23,455 nt of DNA, from the IMG/VR virus record IMGVR_UViG_3300032893_000274, positions 1-23,455 of that record, one strand, 5' to 3'. Below the pieces are notes generated by a model that was not told where the DNA came from, searched no databases, and saw only the letters and a program-made list of their open reading frames with translations. The translations under genes and the position numbers were made by a program. Shown here piece by piece: positions 7,179-14,183 of the stretch. The stretch is from a virus. Position 1 is the stretch's first letter; each line of letters starts with the position of its first letter.

Positions 7179-7995
7179 CCCGACAGCGCCGCAGATGATC
7201 GAGTACCGATCGGGCGAGACGCCCGGGACCATCGGCACGCTGGCCTTCTGCACTCGGGACCGGCTCAGCGCCGGTACGTTCATCAGCATGCTGATGGCGG
7301 ACCGGTCGAGCTTCTTGCGCCCGGGCGAGAACCTCGCCGTCCACATCGTGCAGGGCCACGTCCTGACGGCCCAGCGCAACGAGTGCGTCCAGAACATGCA
7401 GGGCGACTGGATCCTGTTCATCGACGACGACATGACGTTCCAGCCCGACGCCATCCGGCTCCTGATCGAGCGCCAGCGCGAGCACGACCTCGACATGGTC
7501 AGCGCGCTGTGCTTCCAGCGGATCTCGCCGCACCAGCCGACGCTGTACATGCGCGAGACCCCCAGCGCGGGCAACTACACCTTCCTTGAGGACTGGGAGC
7601 CGGGCGAGGTCATCGAGGTCGATGCCACGGGGCTCGCCTTCGTGCTCATCACCCGGCGCATCCTTGAGCGGATCGCGGGCGAGTTCCCGAGCTTCGAGGA
7701 GCGCCAGAGGTTCAACCGCGCCCCGTCGTACTTCCGGTGGGACGAGCGCGGTTATGGCGAGGACATGGCGTTCTGCCAAGATGTCAGGGCCGCTGGTGGC
7801 CGCATCTTCGTCGACACCGGGATCAAGACGGGCCACGTGAGCGAGATGATCGTCACCGAGGAGACGTTCCTCGACGTGCTCTCGCACCGGCCGGACGACC
7901 TGCGCGAGAAGGTCACCCAGATGAACGACCGGTTCGGCCTGCCGACGGTCACGCCGGAGCGGGCGCTGGAGCGGCTGGAGGCGCTCCGTGGTTGA
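7156..7995 (+). CDS. GT-A-fold glycosyltransferase 4
   Basis: 279 residues from GTG 7156, with an excellent GAGGAGG ribosome site at 7143-7149 inside the end of the epimerase gene (23-base overlap). The D-x-D block W-I-L-F-I-D-D-D-M is at 85-93, after a conserved L-T-A-Q-R-N region (70-75) typical of this phage glycosyltransferase group. Y-G-E-D-M-A-F-C (200-207) is the acidic acceptor segment, followed by G-G-R-I-F-V-D-T and a conserved H (227) in K-T-G-H-V. It is soluble. Proteins of this layout recur in actinophage and cyanophage genomes. The donor is unknown; the adjoining epimerase is a candidate source. Confidence 0.83.
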   Translation: MPKTIRTDPTAPQMIEYRSGETPGTIGTLAFCTRDRLSAGTFISMLMADRSSFLRPGENLAVHIVQGHVLTAQRNECVQNMQGDWILFIDDDMTFQPDAIRLLIERQREHDLDMVSALCFQRISPHQPTLYMRETPSAGNYTFLEDWEPGEVIEVDATGLAFVLITRRILERIAGEFPSFEERQRFNRAPSYFRWDERGYGEDMAFCQDVRAAGGRIFVDTGIKTGHVSEMIVTEETFLDVLSHRPDDLREKVTQMNDRFGLPTVTPERALERLEALRG

Positions 7996-8470
7996 CCACG
8001 ACCCGTGGGCGGGCGACACGCCGTACTTCCTGCTGATCTCGTCGCTGGAGCCCAACGAGGGCGGGGCGTACGGCTTCCTCGTGCTCGACGTGGACCGGCC
8101 CGGGTGGCAGACCGAGCACGAGGACTGGCTCCGCAGGTCCGCCGAGTGGCACCTGTGCGACAAGGAGACGGAGCGCGTCCTGCTGTCGCAGCTCGTGTAC
8201 CGCGGCGAGTACCCGTACTACGTCAAGCGCCACGTCGGCCAGATCAAGCTCAACGGGGAGCAGATGCGCGAGGTGTCCGTGTACGGGATCGGGAAGCGCG
8301 TCCCCGCCGCCCGAGAGGGCCGCAAGGTCGTCAGGCCGGAGCGGACCGACCGGCTGTGGATCCTTCCCGGCGGCGTCGTCTGCGGGGGGGATGACGTCGA
8401 GCCGCTCGCGATGCAGATCGTCCAGATGATGGACTGGGAAGCCCAGCATCGGGACGATGACGCGGTGTAG
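7988..8470 (+). CDS. 160-residue protein of unknown function
   Basis: Starts at GTG 7988, overlapping the glycosyltransferase stop by eight bases, and ends at TAG 8468-8470. No family is recognised. The protein is soluble and rich in charged and aromatic residues (W-H-L-C, Y-P-Y-Y), with an acidic end. A run of seven G (8384-8390) near the 3' end could be prone to slippage. As the last gene of the cargo operon it may help glycan synthesis or attachment, but only position says so. Confidence 0.6.
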   Translation: MVDHDPWAGDTPYFLLISSLEPNEGGAYGFLVLDVDRPGWQTEHEDWLRRSAEWHLCDKETERVLLSQLVYRGEYPYYVKRHVGQIKLNGEQMREVSVYGIGKRVPAAREGRKVVRPERTDRLWILPGGVVCGGDDVEPLAMQIVQMMDWEAQHRDDDAV

Positions 8471-8627
8471 CATGTAGGCAGGGCATCAGCCGCGAGGCGT
8501 GCCGGGCCCAATCCAATGGGCCCTCGTCCGAAGGCAATCCAATGCCGGTCGAGCGGGCGCAGATGAAGACGACACGGTGTAGCGGGTACCTCCGGGTGCC
8601 CGCTTTCTTCGTGTTCGGTGACCGCTG
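8471..8627 (+). ncRNA. Structured non-coding spacer with twin same-loop hairpins
   Basis: This 157-base gap holds several inverted repeats. Hairpin A: GGGCCCA (8504-8510) with TGGGCCC (8517-8523). Hairpin B: GGCA (8533-8536) with TGCC (8543-8546). Both enclose the identical six-base loop ATCCAA although their stems differ. Upstream, GCC-GCGA-GGC within GGCA...TGCC (about 8482-8502) can form a hairpin with a GNRA-type tetraloop. An intrinsic terminator ends the region. It could be the 3' UTR of the cargo operon, a small RNA or a protein-binding RNA site. A 27-codon frame (8499-8582) exists but looks incidental. Confidence 0.35.
8581..8616 (+). terminator. Intrinsic terminator at end of glycosylation operon
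   Basis: A ten-pair stem, AGCGGGTACC (8581-8590) with GGTGCCCGCT (8595-8604) and one G-U pair, around the tetraloop TCCG, followed by the T-rich run TTTCTTCGTGTT. This is the clearest rho-independent terminator in the window. It separates the cargo operon from the repeat-protein genes. Confidence 0.8.
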
Positions 8628-11372
8628 ATGGCCGTCGCGCTCGTCGGGACCATCGGGGTGGTCTCGGGCCCGACCCTCAACACCGCCCTCACCCCGGCGT
8701 GGGGCACGTCCGAGAACCGGACGGCGGGCAACCTGCTCGTCCTGTGGGTGGCGGTGGACGCCGTCGCCACGCTCCCGTCGCTCACGGCGAACGCCGCCGG
8801 ATGGTCCGTCTTCAAGCAGGTCGCGGGCACGTCGTGCTCGATGACCATCTACACCAAGCGAGCCAATGGCGGCGACGCAGCTCCGACAGTCGGCGCCATC
8901 TCGTCGGGCTATGTGTCGTGCCAGCTGGCCGAGTTCAGCGGCGTCGGATCGACGACGGCTTACTCGTCGTCGTCTGCGACCGGGACTACGACCAGCCCGA
9001 TCGTCGCCACCAACGGCGCCATCGACCCGGTCACGGGGATGCTGGTCCTCGTCGGGGCGGCGGACTTCTACTCGTCCGCCGCGACCAAGACCCTGACCCA
9101 CACCGTCACGGGCGGTGCGGCGACGATCACCGCGACGTCCAATGCGGGCACGTCCATCGCCCGTCACTACAGCTTCGGCTACGGCCCGACGACCACCAAC
9201 GCGAGCGCGACCAGCGACTCCTACGCCTTCACGACCACCAACGGCACGGGTCAGGCGCTGGTCATGGGCACGCTGCGCCCGGGCGGCATGCCCGGGTTCA
9301 CGTTCACCGCCGACGCCGTCATCAGGCGGACGCAGTCCGGGTCGGGCACCGCCGACGCCGTCATCAGGGTGCCACGATCCTCCTCTGTCACCGCCTACGC
9401 CGTCATCAAGCGGACGCCATCAGCCTCGTTCACGGCTGACGCCGTCATCAAGCGGTCCGGGCAGCTGGGATCTGCCACGGCGAACGCCGTCATCAAGCGC
9501 AGCGGTCAGCCGGGGTCAGCCACCGCGGACGCCGTCATCCGGGTATCGCGCTCTGGATCCGCTACGGCGGACGCCTACCTCAACCGGCGGGTCAGCGGCT
9601 CGGTGACGGCGGACGCGGTCAAGAAGCGGACGCTCGTGTACTCGGCCGGGTCCGGGTCGAGCGGGACGACTCGCCTCACCTATGCCGATGACGCGAGGAT
9701 CGGCGAGCTGACGCCGAACATTCCCGGCTCCACCGCTTATGCCGAGACGACCGACATCTTCGGTCAGGCCAACTACGCCGGGTGCCAGTCGATCATCCGG
9801 CTGTACGTCATGGGACCGTCAACCCTGACGGTCAAGTCGTACGGCGGTCAGGCCACCCTGCTCATCGACGGGGTGTCGGCGGGGACGCTCGACGGACTCG
9901 GGTCGACCGGCCAGCAGCAGTCGTTCTCCATTCCGACGACGGGCTGGTCGCTCGTCCAGATCCAGAACCCGACAGACAGTCCAACCTCGTACGCCTTCGC
10001 GTGGATGGATGCCGACCTCGGACCGGCCCCGTCTGCCACCTACCTGCGTGGCGACGCCGCCCTGAACGAGACGACGCCGGACATCTTGGACTACCTCGGT
10101 TACGCCGACCCGACCGATATCTGGGGTAGCGGCAAGACGAACGTCGTGACGCTGAACAGCGTCCCGCCCAACGCGCTCGTCATGTTCTACGGGTACGGCG
10201 GCGGGGCAGACCTGACCGTCGACGGTGTTGCCTCCTACGCGAAGGATGCCTTCGGGAACGGGTACAACTTCGGGTCTGCTGGCAGGCGCTGGTCCGTCAA
10301 GGCCGGGTCGTCGGGATCGACGGTCAGGGTCACGAACACCGAAGACAACACCGGTTCATACGCCCTTGCCAAGGTCGAGGTCTACCCGGCCTCGTACACG
10401 GTCTACGACGGGGCTGGACCGACGGCGGACGCCGTCATCCGGGTCCCGCGGTCGGGATCGGTCACGGCCGACGCCATCGTCAAGCGAACTCCAACCCCGA
10501 CGGCCACTGCCGATGCCGTCGTCAAGCGGAGCGGTCAGCCGGGGTCTGCGACCTCCGACGCGGTCATCAGGCGCAGTGGCCAGTCTGGCTCTGCCACCGC
10601 CAACGCGATGGTCCGTGTCCCGAGATCCGGGTCCGTCATCGCGGACGCCGTGGTCAAGCGGACCCAGACTCCGACGTCCACCGCCGACGCGGTCGTCAAG
10701 CGCTCCCAGTCCGGGTCCGTCACTGCGGACGCGGTCGTCAAGCGCTCCCAGTCCGGGTCAGCTTCAGCTGACGCGGTCACCCGGGTAGGCAGGTCCGGTT
10801 CGGCGACAGCGGACGCGATCCGGAGGACGTCGCGCTCGGGCTCGGCAACGGCCGACGCCGTCGTCAAGCGGACGCAGTCCGGGTCGGGCACCGCCGACGC
10901 CGTGGTCAAGCGCTCCGGCCAGTCAGGGTCGGGTACCGCGGACGCCGTCCTCAAGCGGTTGGGGACCGCGTCGTCCGCCACGGCTGACGCCGTCATCAGG
11001 ATCGGGCGCTCGGGGTCTTGGTTCGCCGACGCCATACTGCGCGTCGGACGATCCTCGTCCGGCACGTTCGATGCTGCCCTCAAGCGCACCCAGACGCCGA
11101 GTTCGTCTGCCGATGCGGTCCTCAAGCGGAGCGGTCAAACAGGGACGTGGACAGCGGACGCTGTTATCCGGATCGCGCGGTCCACCTCGGCCACCGCCGA
11201 CGCCGTGGTCCGGCGAGTAACGGCGTCGTCTGCCACGGCTGACGCCTACATCAGGAACGTACGGTCCGGGTCGGCTACCGCTGATGCCGTCGTCAAGCGG
11301 ACGCAGACTCCAGCGACGACAGAAGACGCGATCATCCTGCGCACGTTCAAGTTCGGAAAGGCGGGCCAGTGA
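8628..11372 (+). CDS. Large repeat protein 1 (probable tail-fibre/adhesin or decoration protein)
   Basis: 914 residues from ATG 8628. Layout: residues 1-225, a Gly/Ser/Thr-rich beta-sandwich domain (A-G-N-L-L-V-L-W-V near 32-40), a type common in phage structural proteins; 227-337, eight degenerate repeats of 14-15 residues with core T-A-D-A-V-I-[KR]-R and a S-G-S spacer; about 349-466 and 470-590, two related beta modules sharing T-P-x-I, T-D-I-[FW]-G and G-G-x-A-x-L-x-[IV]-D-G-V; 599-904, about 22 more repeats. There is no signal peptide, membrane helix or catalytic motif. The regular period, small residues and Ser/Thr content suggest a fibrous beta shaft with knob-like modules, on the tail or capsid surface. 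The many Ser/Thr could be targets for the neighbouring glycosyltransferases (inference). The stop overlaps the next ATG. Confidence 0.72.
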   Translation: MAVALVGTIGVVSGPTLNTALTPAWGTSENRTAGNLLVLWVAVDAVATLPSLTANAAGWSVFKQVAGTSCSMTIYTKRANGGDAAPTVGAISSGYVSCQLAEFSGVGSTTAYSSSSATGTTTSPIVATNGAIDPVTGMLVLVGAADFYSSAATKTLTHTVTGGAATITATSNAGTSIARHYSFGYGPTTTNASATSDSYAFTTTNGTGQALVMGTLRPGGMPGFTFTADAVIRRTQSGSGTADAVIRVPRSSSVTAYAVIKRTPSASFTADAVIKRSGQLGSATANAVIKRSGQPGSATADAVIRVSRSGSATADAYLNRRVSGSVTADAVKKRTLVYSAGSGSSGTTRLTYADDARIGELTPNIPGSTAYAETTDIFGQANYAGCQSIIRLYVMGPSTLTVKSYGGQATLLIDGVSAGTLDGLGSTGQQQSFSIPTTGWSLVQIQNPTDSPTSYAFAWMDADLGPAPSATYLRGDAALNETTPDILDYLGYADPTDIWGSGKTNVVTLNSVPPNALVMFYGYGGGADLTVDGVASYAKDAFGNGYNFGSAGRRWSVKAGSSGSTVRVTNTEDNTGSYALAKVEVYPASYTVYDGAGPTADAVIRVPRSGSVTADAIVKRTPTPTATADAVVKRSGQPGSATSDAVIRRSGQSGSATANAMVRVPRSGSVIADAVVKRTQTPTSTADAVVKRSQSGSVTADAVVKRSQSGSASADAVTRVGRSGSATADAIRRTSRSGSATADAVVKRTQSGSGTADAVVKRSGQSGSGTADAVLKRLGTASSATADAVIRIGRSGSWFADAILRVGRSSSGTFDAALKRTQTPSSSADAVLKRSGQTGTWTADAVIRIARSTSATADAVVRRVTASSATADAYIRNVRSGSATADAVVKRTQTPATTEDAIILRTFKFGKAGQ
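9306..9638 (+). repeat. First T-A-D-A-V repeat block (8 units)
   Basis: Eight tandem units of about 42-45 bases, coding T-A-D-A-V-I-[KR]-R plus a six- to seven-residue Ser/Gly/Thr spacer. A 36-base stretch (9326-9361) is identical to 10868-10903 in the second block, so copies have been exchanged or duplicated recently. Confidence 0.85.
10422..11342 (+). repeat. Second T-A-D-A-V repeat block (about 22 units)
   Basis: About 22 tandem units of 42-45 bases coding the same motif. Two adjacent units share an exact 32-base stretch (10686-10717 and 10728-10759) exactly 42 bases apart, which points to recent tandem duplication. Spacers vary between T-Q-S-G-S, S-G-Q-x-G-S and T-x-T-P types. Confidence 0.85.
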
Positions 11373-11794
11373 TGGCCACCCCCATCTCCGACGCCATCGC
11401 CTCCCTCCCGACCACGGCGGAGAAGTCGGCCTACAAGGCATCTGCCTACGCCGGGCTGCCCAACGCCGTGTGGTCGGCCACGGTCGGGACGTCGCCCGTC
11501 TACACCGTTCGTTTCTCGGTGGTCCCGGTCGCCAACGCGGCCCTGCTCCAGTTCAGCATCAAGGTCACGAAGCCGTCCGGGAACATCAACCCGCCTATCA
11601 ACGTGACGCCAGCTGGGATCAACCCGGTCAGCGTCTACAACCCGCCGATCCTCGTGCCGGACCCGGCGGGTGACGTGGTGAGGACGTGGACGAACCCGGA
11701 CGGGACGACCGGGTCCGCCACGTTCCGCGAGGACCTCCCGGCCGCCCTCACCCGGATGATCCTCGACCTGCTCGCCCAGCGGGGCATCCCGTGA
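11372..11794 (+). CDS. 140-residue probable virion accessory protein
   Basis: ATG 11372 overlaps the stop of repeat protein 1, with GGAAAGG upstream. No family is recognised. It has an alpha-helical N-terminus (A-E-K-S-A-Y-K-A), a beta-rich Pro/Asn/Val middle with N-P-P-I repeated twice, and a short helical end. It sits between the two repeat proteins and is translationally coupled to both (the GTGA overlap follows), so it may help assemble or attach them, as fibre chaperones and small connectors do. That role is inference from position. Confidence 0.6.
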   Translation: MATPISDAIASLPTTAEKSAYKASAYAGLPNAVWSATVGTSPVYTVRFSVVPVANAALLQFSIKVTKPSGNINPPINVTPAGINPVSVYNPPILVPDPAGDVVRTWTNPDGTTGSATFREDLPAALTRMILDLLAQRGIP

Positions 11795-13794
11795 GCACGC
11801 TCGTCGTCTATGGTGACCTCGGGAACGGGTTCATCGAGTCCGACTCCTATGTGTCGTACTCGGCAGCGAGGTCCGGCGACCAGCTGACCGAGCAGGGTAT
11901 CGGCGTCCTGTATGTCGGCCAGCAGTACAACGACTCCGGTGACCCGGACTATGCGCCAGTCTGGTCCGCCTTCGAGACTGGCCTGTCGTTCGACACATCG
12001 TCGCTCGGGTCAGGGGCCACGGTCTCGGCTGCCACACTCAGTCTCGTCTCCAGTAGCGACCTCTCCGACACCGACTTCACTATCGAGGCTCGGCTCGACG
12101 ATTGGGGAGCCTCGTACACGACGGCGGACTGGATCGCCGGGGCCAGCCTGTCCGGCAAGACACTGGTCGCCCACTACGCCACGTCGGGCGGGTTCACGCC
12201 AGAGACACGTTACGACTTCGCGGACGACGCGATGGCCACGAACGTCAACAAGACGGGCGAGACGAGGCTGCTCCTCGCGTCTGACCGCCAGCGAACCGGT
12301 GTCATCGGGCCGCAGTATGTAGATGAAATCGTCATCGCCTACTCAGGCGATCAGGCCGGGACGACGAAGGACCCGAGGATCATCGTCACCTACACGGTGG
12401 GCGGTGAGGTCTATGACGGGCCCGGGCCGACGCTCGACGCGGTCATCCGCCGGACTTCAAGCGCGAGCCTCAGCGCCGACGCCGTCGTCAAACGGAACCA
12501 GACCGGAACGCGGACGGCTGACGCGGTCGTCAGACGTTCGACGTCACTGTCGGCCACGGTGGACGCTGTCCTGCGATCGGCCCGCGCATCCAGCGTCTCA
12601 GTCGACGCGGTCGTCCGCCGGATGGCCTCTGCGTCGACCACGGCTGACGCCATCCTGCGTTCGACGAGGTCCGGGTCGCTCTCGGTCGATGCCGTCGTCC
12701 GGTCTTCCCGATCGTCCTCTGCGACGGCAGACGCGGTGGTGCGAACGTCGCCGACCGCGTCGTTCTCGGCGGACGCGTACATCAGGACGCCGGTCGGGAC
12801 CTCGTTCACCGCCGACGCCGTGGTCAGGGCCGGTCGGTCCTCGTCCCTGTCGGCGTCGGCATGGGTGTCCGGTTCCGGGCACGCCGCACTGTCGGCCGAT
12901 GCGGTCATCCTCAGCACGAAGACGGCCTCGTACAGCACAGATGCCGTGCTGCGTGCTCTCCGGTCTGCTACATTCACGGCGAGCGCGGTCACGCGCGCAA
13001 TCGCCGTCGGCTCCGCTGGCGCCGCGGCGGTCATCGCCAAGACGGCTACGGCCTCGCACGCAGCAGACGCGGTCGTGCAGGCGCCTCGAACGGTCGGGGT
13101 CACCGCCAGCGCGGTGATCCTGTCCCCGAGGACCGGATCAGCCACCGCCAGCGCCTTCATCACAGCGTCCCGCACGCGCTCCGCCTCGGTCGACGCCGTC
13201 ATCCGTGCCAGCCACGGGTCGTCGGCCAGCGTCGACGCCATCGCCAGAGTCGCCCGGTCGGGGTCCCTGTCGGCGAGCGCGTTCATCAGGTCGAGCGTTG
13301 CGAGCGGGTTCGGGGCGGACGCGGTCATCGCGGGGTCCCGTCAGGGCCTGCTCGCCGTCGGGGCCGTCGTCCGGCGCGAGAGCGTCAACGTCTTCACAGC
13401 AGCTGCCCTCCTTCGCCGGTCGCGCAGCATCGCATTCACAGTCGACGCGAACGTCCTGAGGACGGCCCCGGCCTCGTTCACCGCAGACGCCGTCATCAGG
13501 GCGAACGTCTACTCGGCGACGGCGGACGCGGTCATCGCGACCGCGACCCAGTTCGGGGCCACAGCCGACGCGGTCATCACCGTCAGCCGGGCGGAGCGGG
13601 TCGCCTCGGCCATCACGTCGCACGGGTCGGCAGCCAGAGTCACGACACCCGCCTCCACGTCGGCCGTCACGTCGCACGGAGCGGCAGCGGAGGTGTCCTC
13701 GCGGTACATCAGCGCGTCGGTCCTCGCGGACGGCTCGCGTGCAGCGCTTGACATCGCGTACCCGAGGTTCTCGGCCGACGCCGTCATCGCGTAG
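11791..13794 (+). CDS. Large repeat protein 2 (probable tail-fibre/adhesin or decoration protein)
   Basis: 667 residues from GTG 11791 (GTGA overlap). Residues 1-212 resemble a DNRLRE/CBM96-type jelly-roll: G-L-S-F-D-T-S-S-L followed by G-A-T-V-S-A-A-T-L-S-L matches the hallmark strand pair of that carbohydrate-binding family. Residues 214-598 hold about 28 degenerate 14-residue repeats of the [TS]-x-D-A-V-[IV]-R type, more diverged than in repeat protein 1; the motif appears once more at the extreme C-terminus (S-A-D-A-V-I-A). Before that lies a short double S-H-G-[SA]-A-A segment (near 610-635). There is no signal peptide, transmembrane helix or enzyme motif. The shared repeat type implies that both large proteins form similar fibres or interact. 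Cell-surface sugar or glycan binding is a reasonable guess from the N-terminal domain. Confidence 0.7.
   Translation: MSTLVVYGDLGNGFIESDSYVSYSAARSGDQLTEQGIGVLYVGQQYNDSGDPDYAPVWSAFETGLSFDTSSLGSGATVSAATLSLVSSSDLSDTDFTIEARLDDWGASYTTADWIAGASLSGKTLVAHYATSGGFTPETRYDFADDAMATNVNKTGETRLLLASDRQRTGVIGPQYVDEIVIAYSGDQAGTTKDPRIIVTYTVGGEVYDGPGPTLDAVIRRTSSASLSADAVVKRNQTGTRTADAVVRRSTSLSATVDAVLRSARASSVSVDAVVRRMASASTTADAILRSTRSGSLSVDAVVRSSRSSSATADAVVRTSPTASFSADAYIRTPVGTSFTADAVVRAGRSSSLSASAWVSGSGHAALSADAVILSTKTASYSTDAVLRALRSATFTASAVTRAIAVGSAGAAAVIAKTATASHAADAVVQAPRTVGVTASAVILSPRTGSATASAFITASRTRSASVDAVIRASHGSSASVDAIARVARSGSLSASAFIRSSVASGFGADAVIAGSRQGLLAVGAVVRRESVNVFTAAALLRRSRSIAFTVDANVLRTAPASFTADAVIRANVYSATADAVIATATQFGATADAVITVSRAERVASAITSHGSAARVTTPASTSAVTSHGAAAEVSSRYISASVLADGSRAALDIAYPRFSADAVIA
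12430..13584 (+). repeat. T-x-D-A-V repeat block of repeat protein 2 (about 28 units)
   Basis: About 28 consecutive 42-base units in frame, with core D-A-V-[IV]-[RK]. Drift is greater than in the first repeat protein: some units read S-A-S-A-W, G-A-A-A-V or T-A-A-A-L. The period stays at 14 codons almost throughout, so length is conserved while sequence drifts. Confidence 0.82.
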
Positions 13795-13802
13795 GAGAGG
13801 GC

Positions 13803-14132
13803 ATGGCGACGATCGAGGCCACCTTCGTTCAGGGCGACACCAAGCCCGACATCACCGCCACCCTGTACGAGGAAGAGGACCGGGAGAACGTCCTCGACCT
13901 CACGACAGCCGACAGCGTCAGGTTCCAGATGCGCAAGCCTGACGACGAGGTGTTCACGGTCGACGACTCGGCCGACGTGGTGGTGGCGGATCAGGGCGCC
14001 GTGTCGTACAGCTGGAAGGAGAACGACCTGTCGGTCCCCGGACTGTACGACGCCCAGTGGGAGATCCACTGGAACGACGGGAAGGTCCAGACCACGGTCT
14101 ACCCCAACCGCATCTTGGTCCGCCGCAAGTAG
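13803..14132 (+). CDS. BppU N-terminal-like (baseplate/fibre attachment) domain protein
   Basis: 109 residues from ATG 13803, with GGAGAGGG upstream. The pattern matches the N-terminal domain of lactococcal phage baseplate protein BppU and relatives (DUF2479 type): Q-G-D-T-x-P at 10-15, V-L-D-L-T-T-A near 30-36, V-R-F-Q-M-R at 39-44, G-A-V-S-Y-S-W near 64-70, P-G-L-Y-D-A-Q-W near 78-85, and a final P-N-R-I strand. In BppU this domain anchors fibres to the tail baseplate. Here the domain stands alone just after the repeat proteins, so it may be their adaptor to the virion. The match is by pattern, not by search. Confidence 0.7.
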   Translation: MATIEATFVQGDTKPDITATLYEEEDRENVLDLTTADSVRFQMRKPDDEVFTVDDSADVVVADQGAVSYSWKENDLSVPGLYDAQWEIHWNDGKVQTTVYPNRILVRRK

Positions 14133-14145
14133 GGGCTGATCCCCC

Positions 14146-14169
14146 GACGGTGCTGTGGACTGCATCGTC
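14146..14169 (+). terminator. Weak stem-loop between BppU-like gene and GT4 gene
   Basis: GACGGTGC (14146-14153) pairs with GCATCGTC (14162-14169), including one G-U, around an eight-base loop. No T-run follows, so it is at best a weak terminator or a processing/stability hairpin. Confidence 0.35.
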
Positions 14170-14183
14170 AGTGAGGGATCACG

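Noticed and set aside
8471-8627. tRNA gene in the spacer before repeat protein 1
   Set aside because: Checked because of its several hairpins. There is no cloverleaf with a T-loop consensus, no anticodon arm of the right size and no acceptor stem.
9301-13590. CRISPR array or satellite DNA in the repeat region
   Set aside because: The repeats are in frame, degenerate at codon level and encode a continuous protein. There are no conserved repeats with unique spacers and no cas genes.
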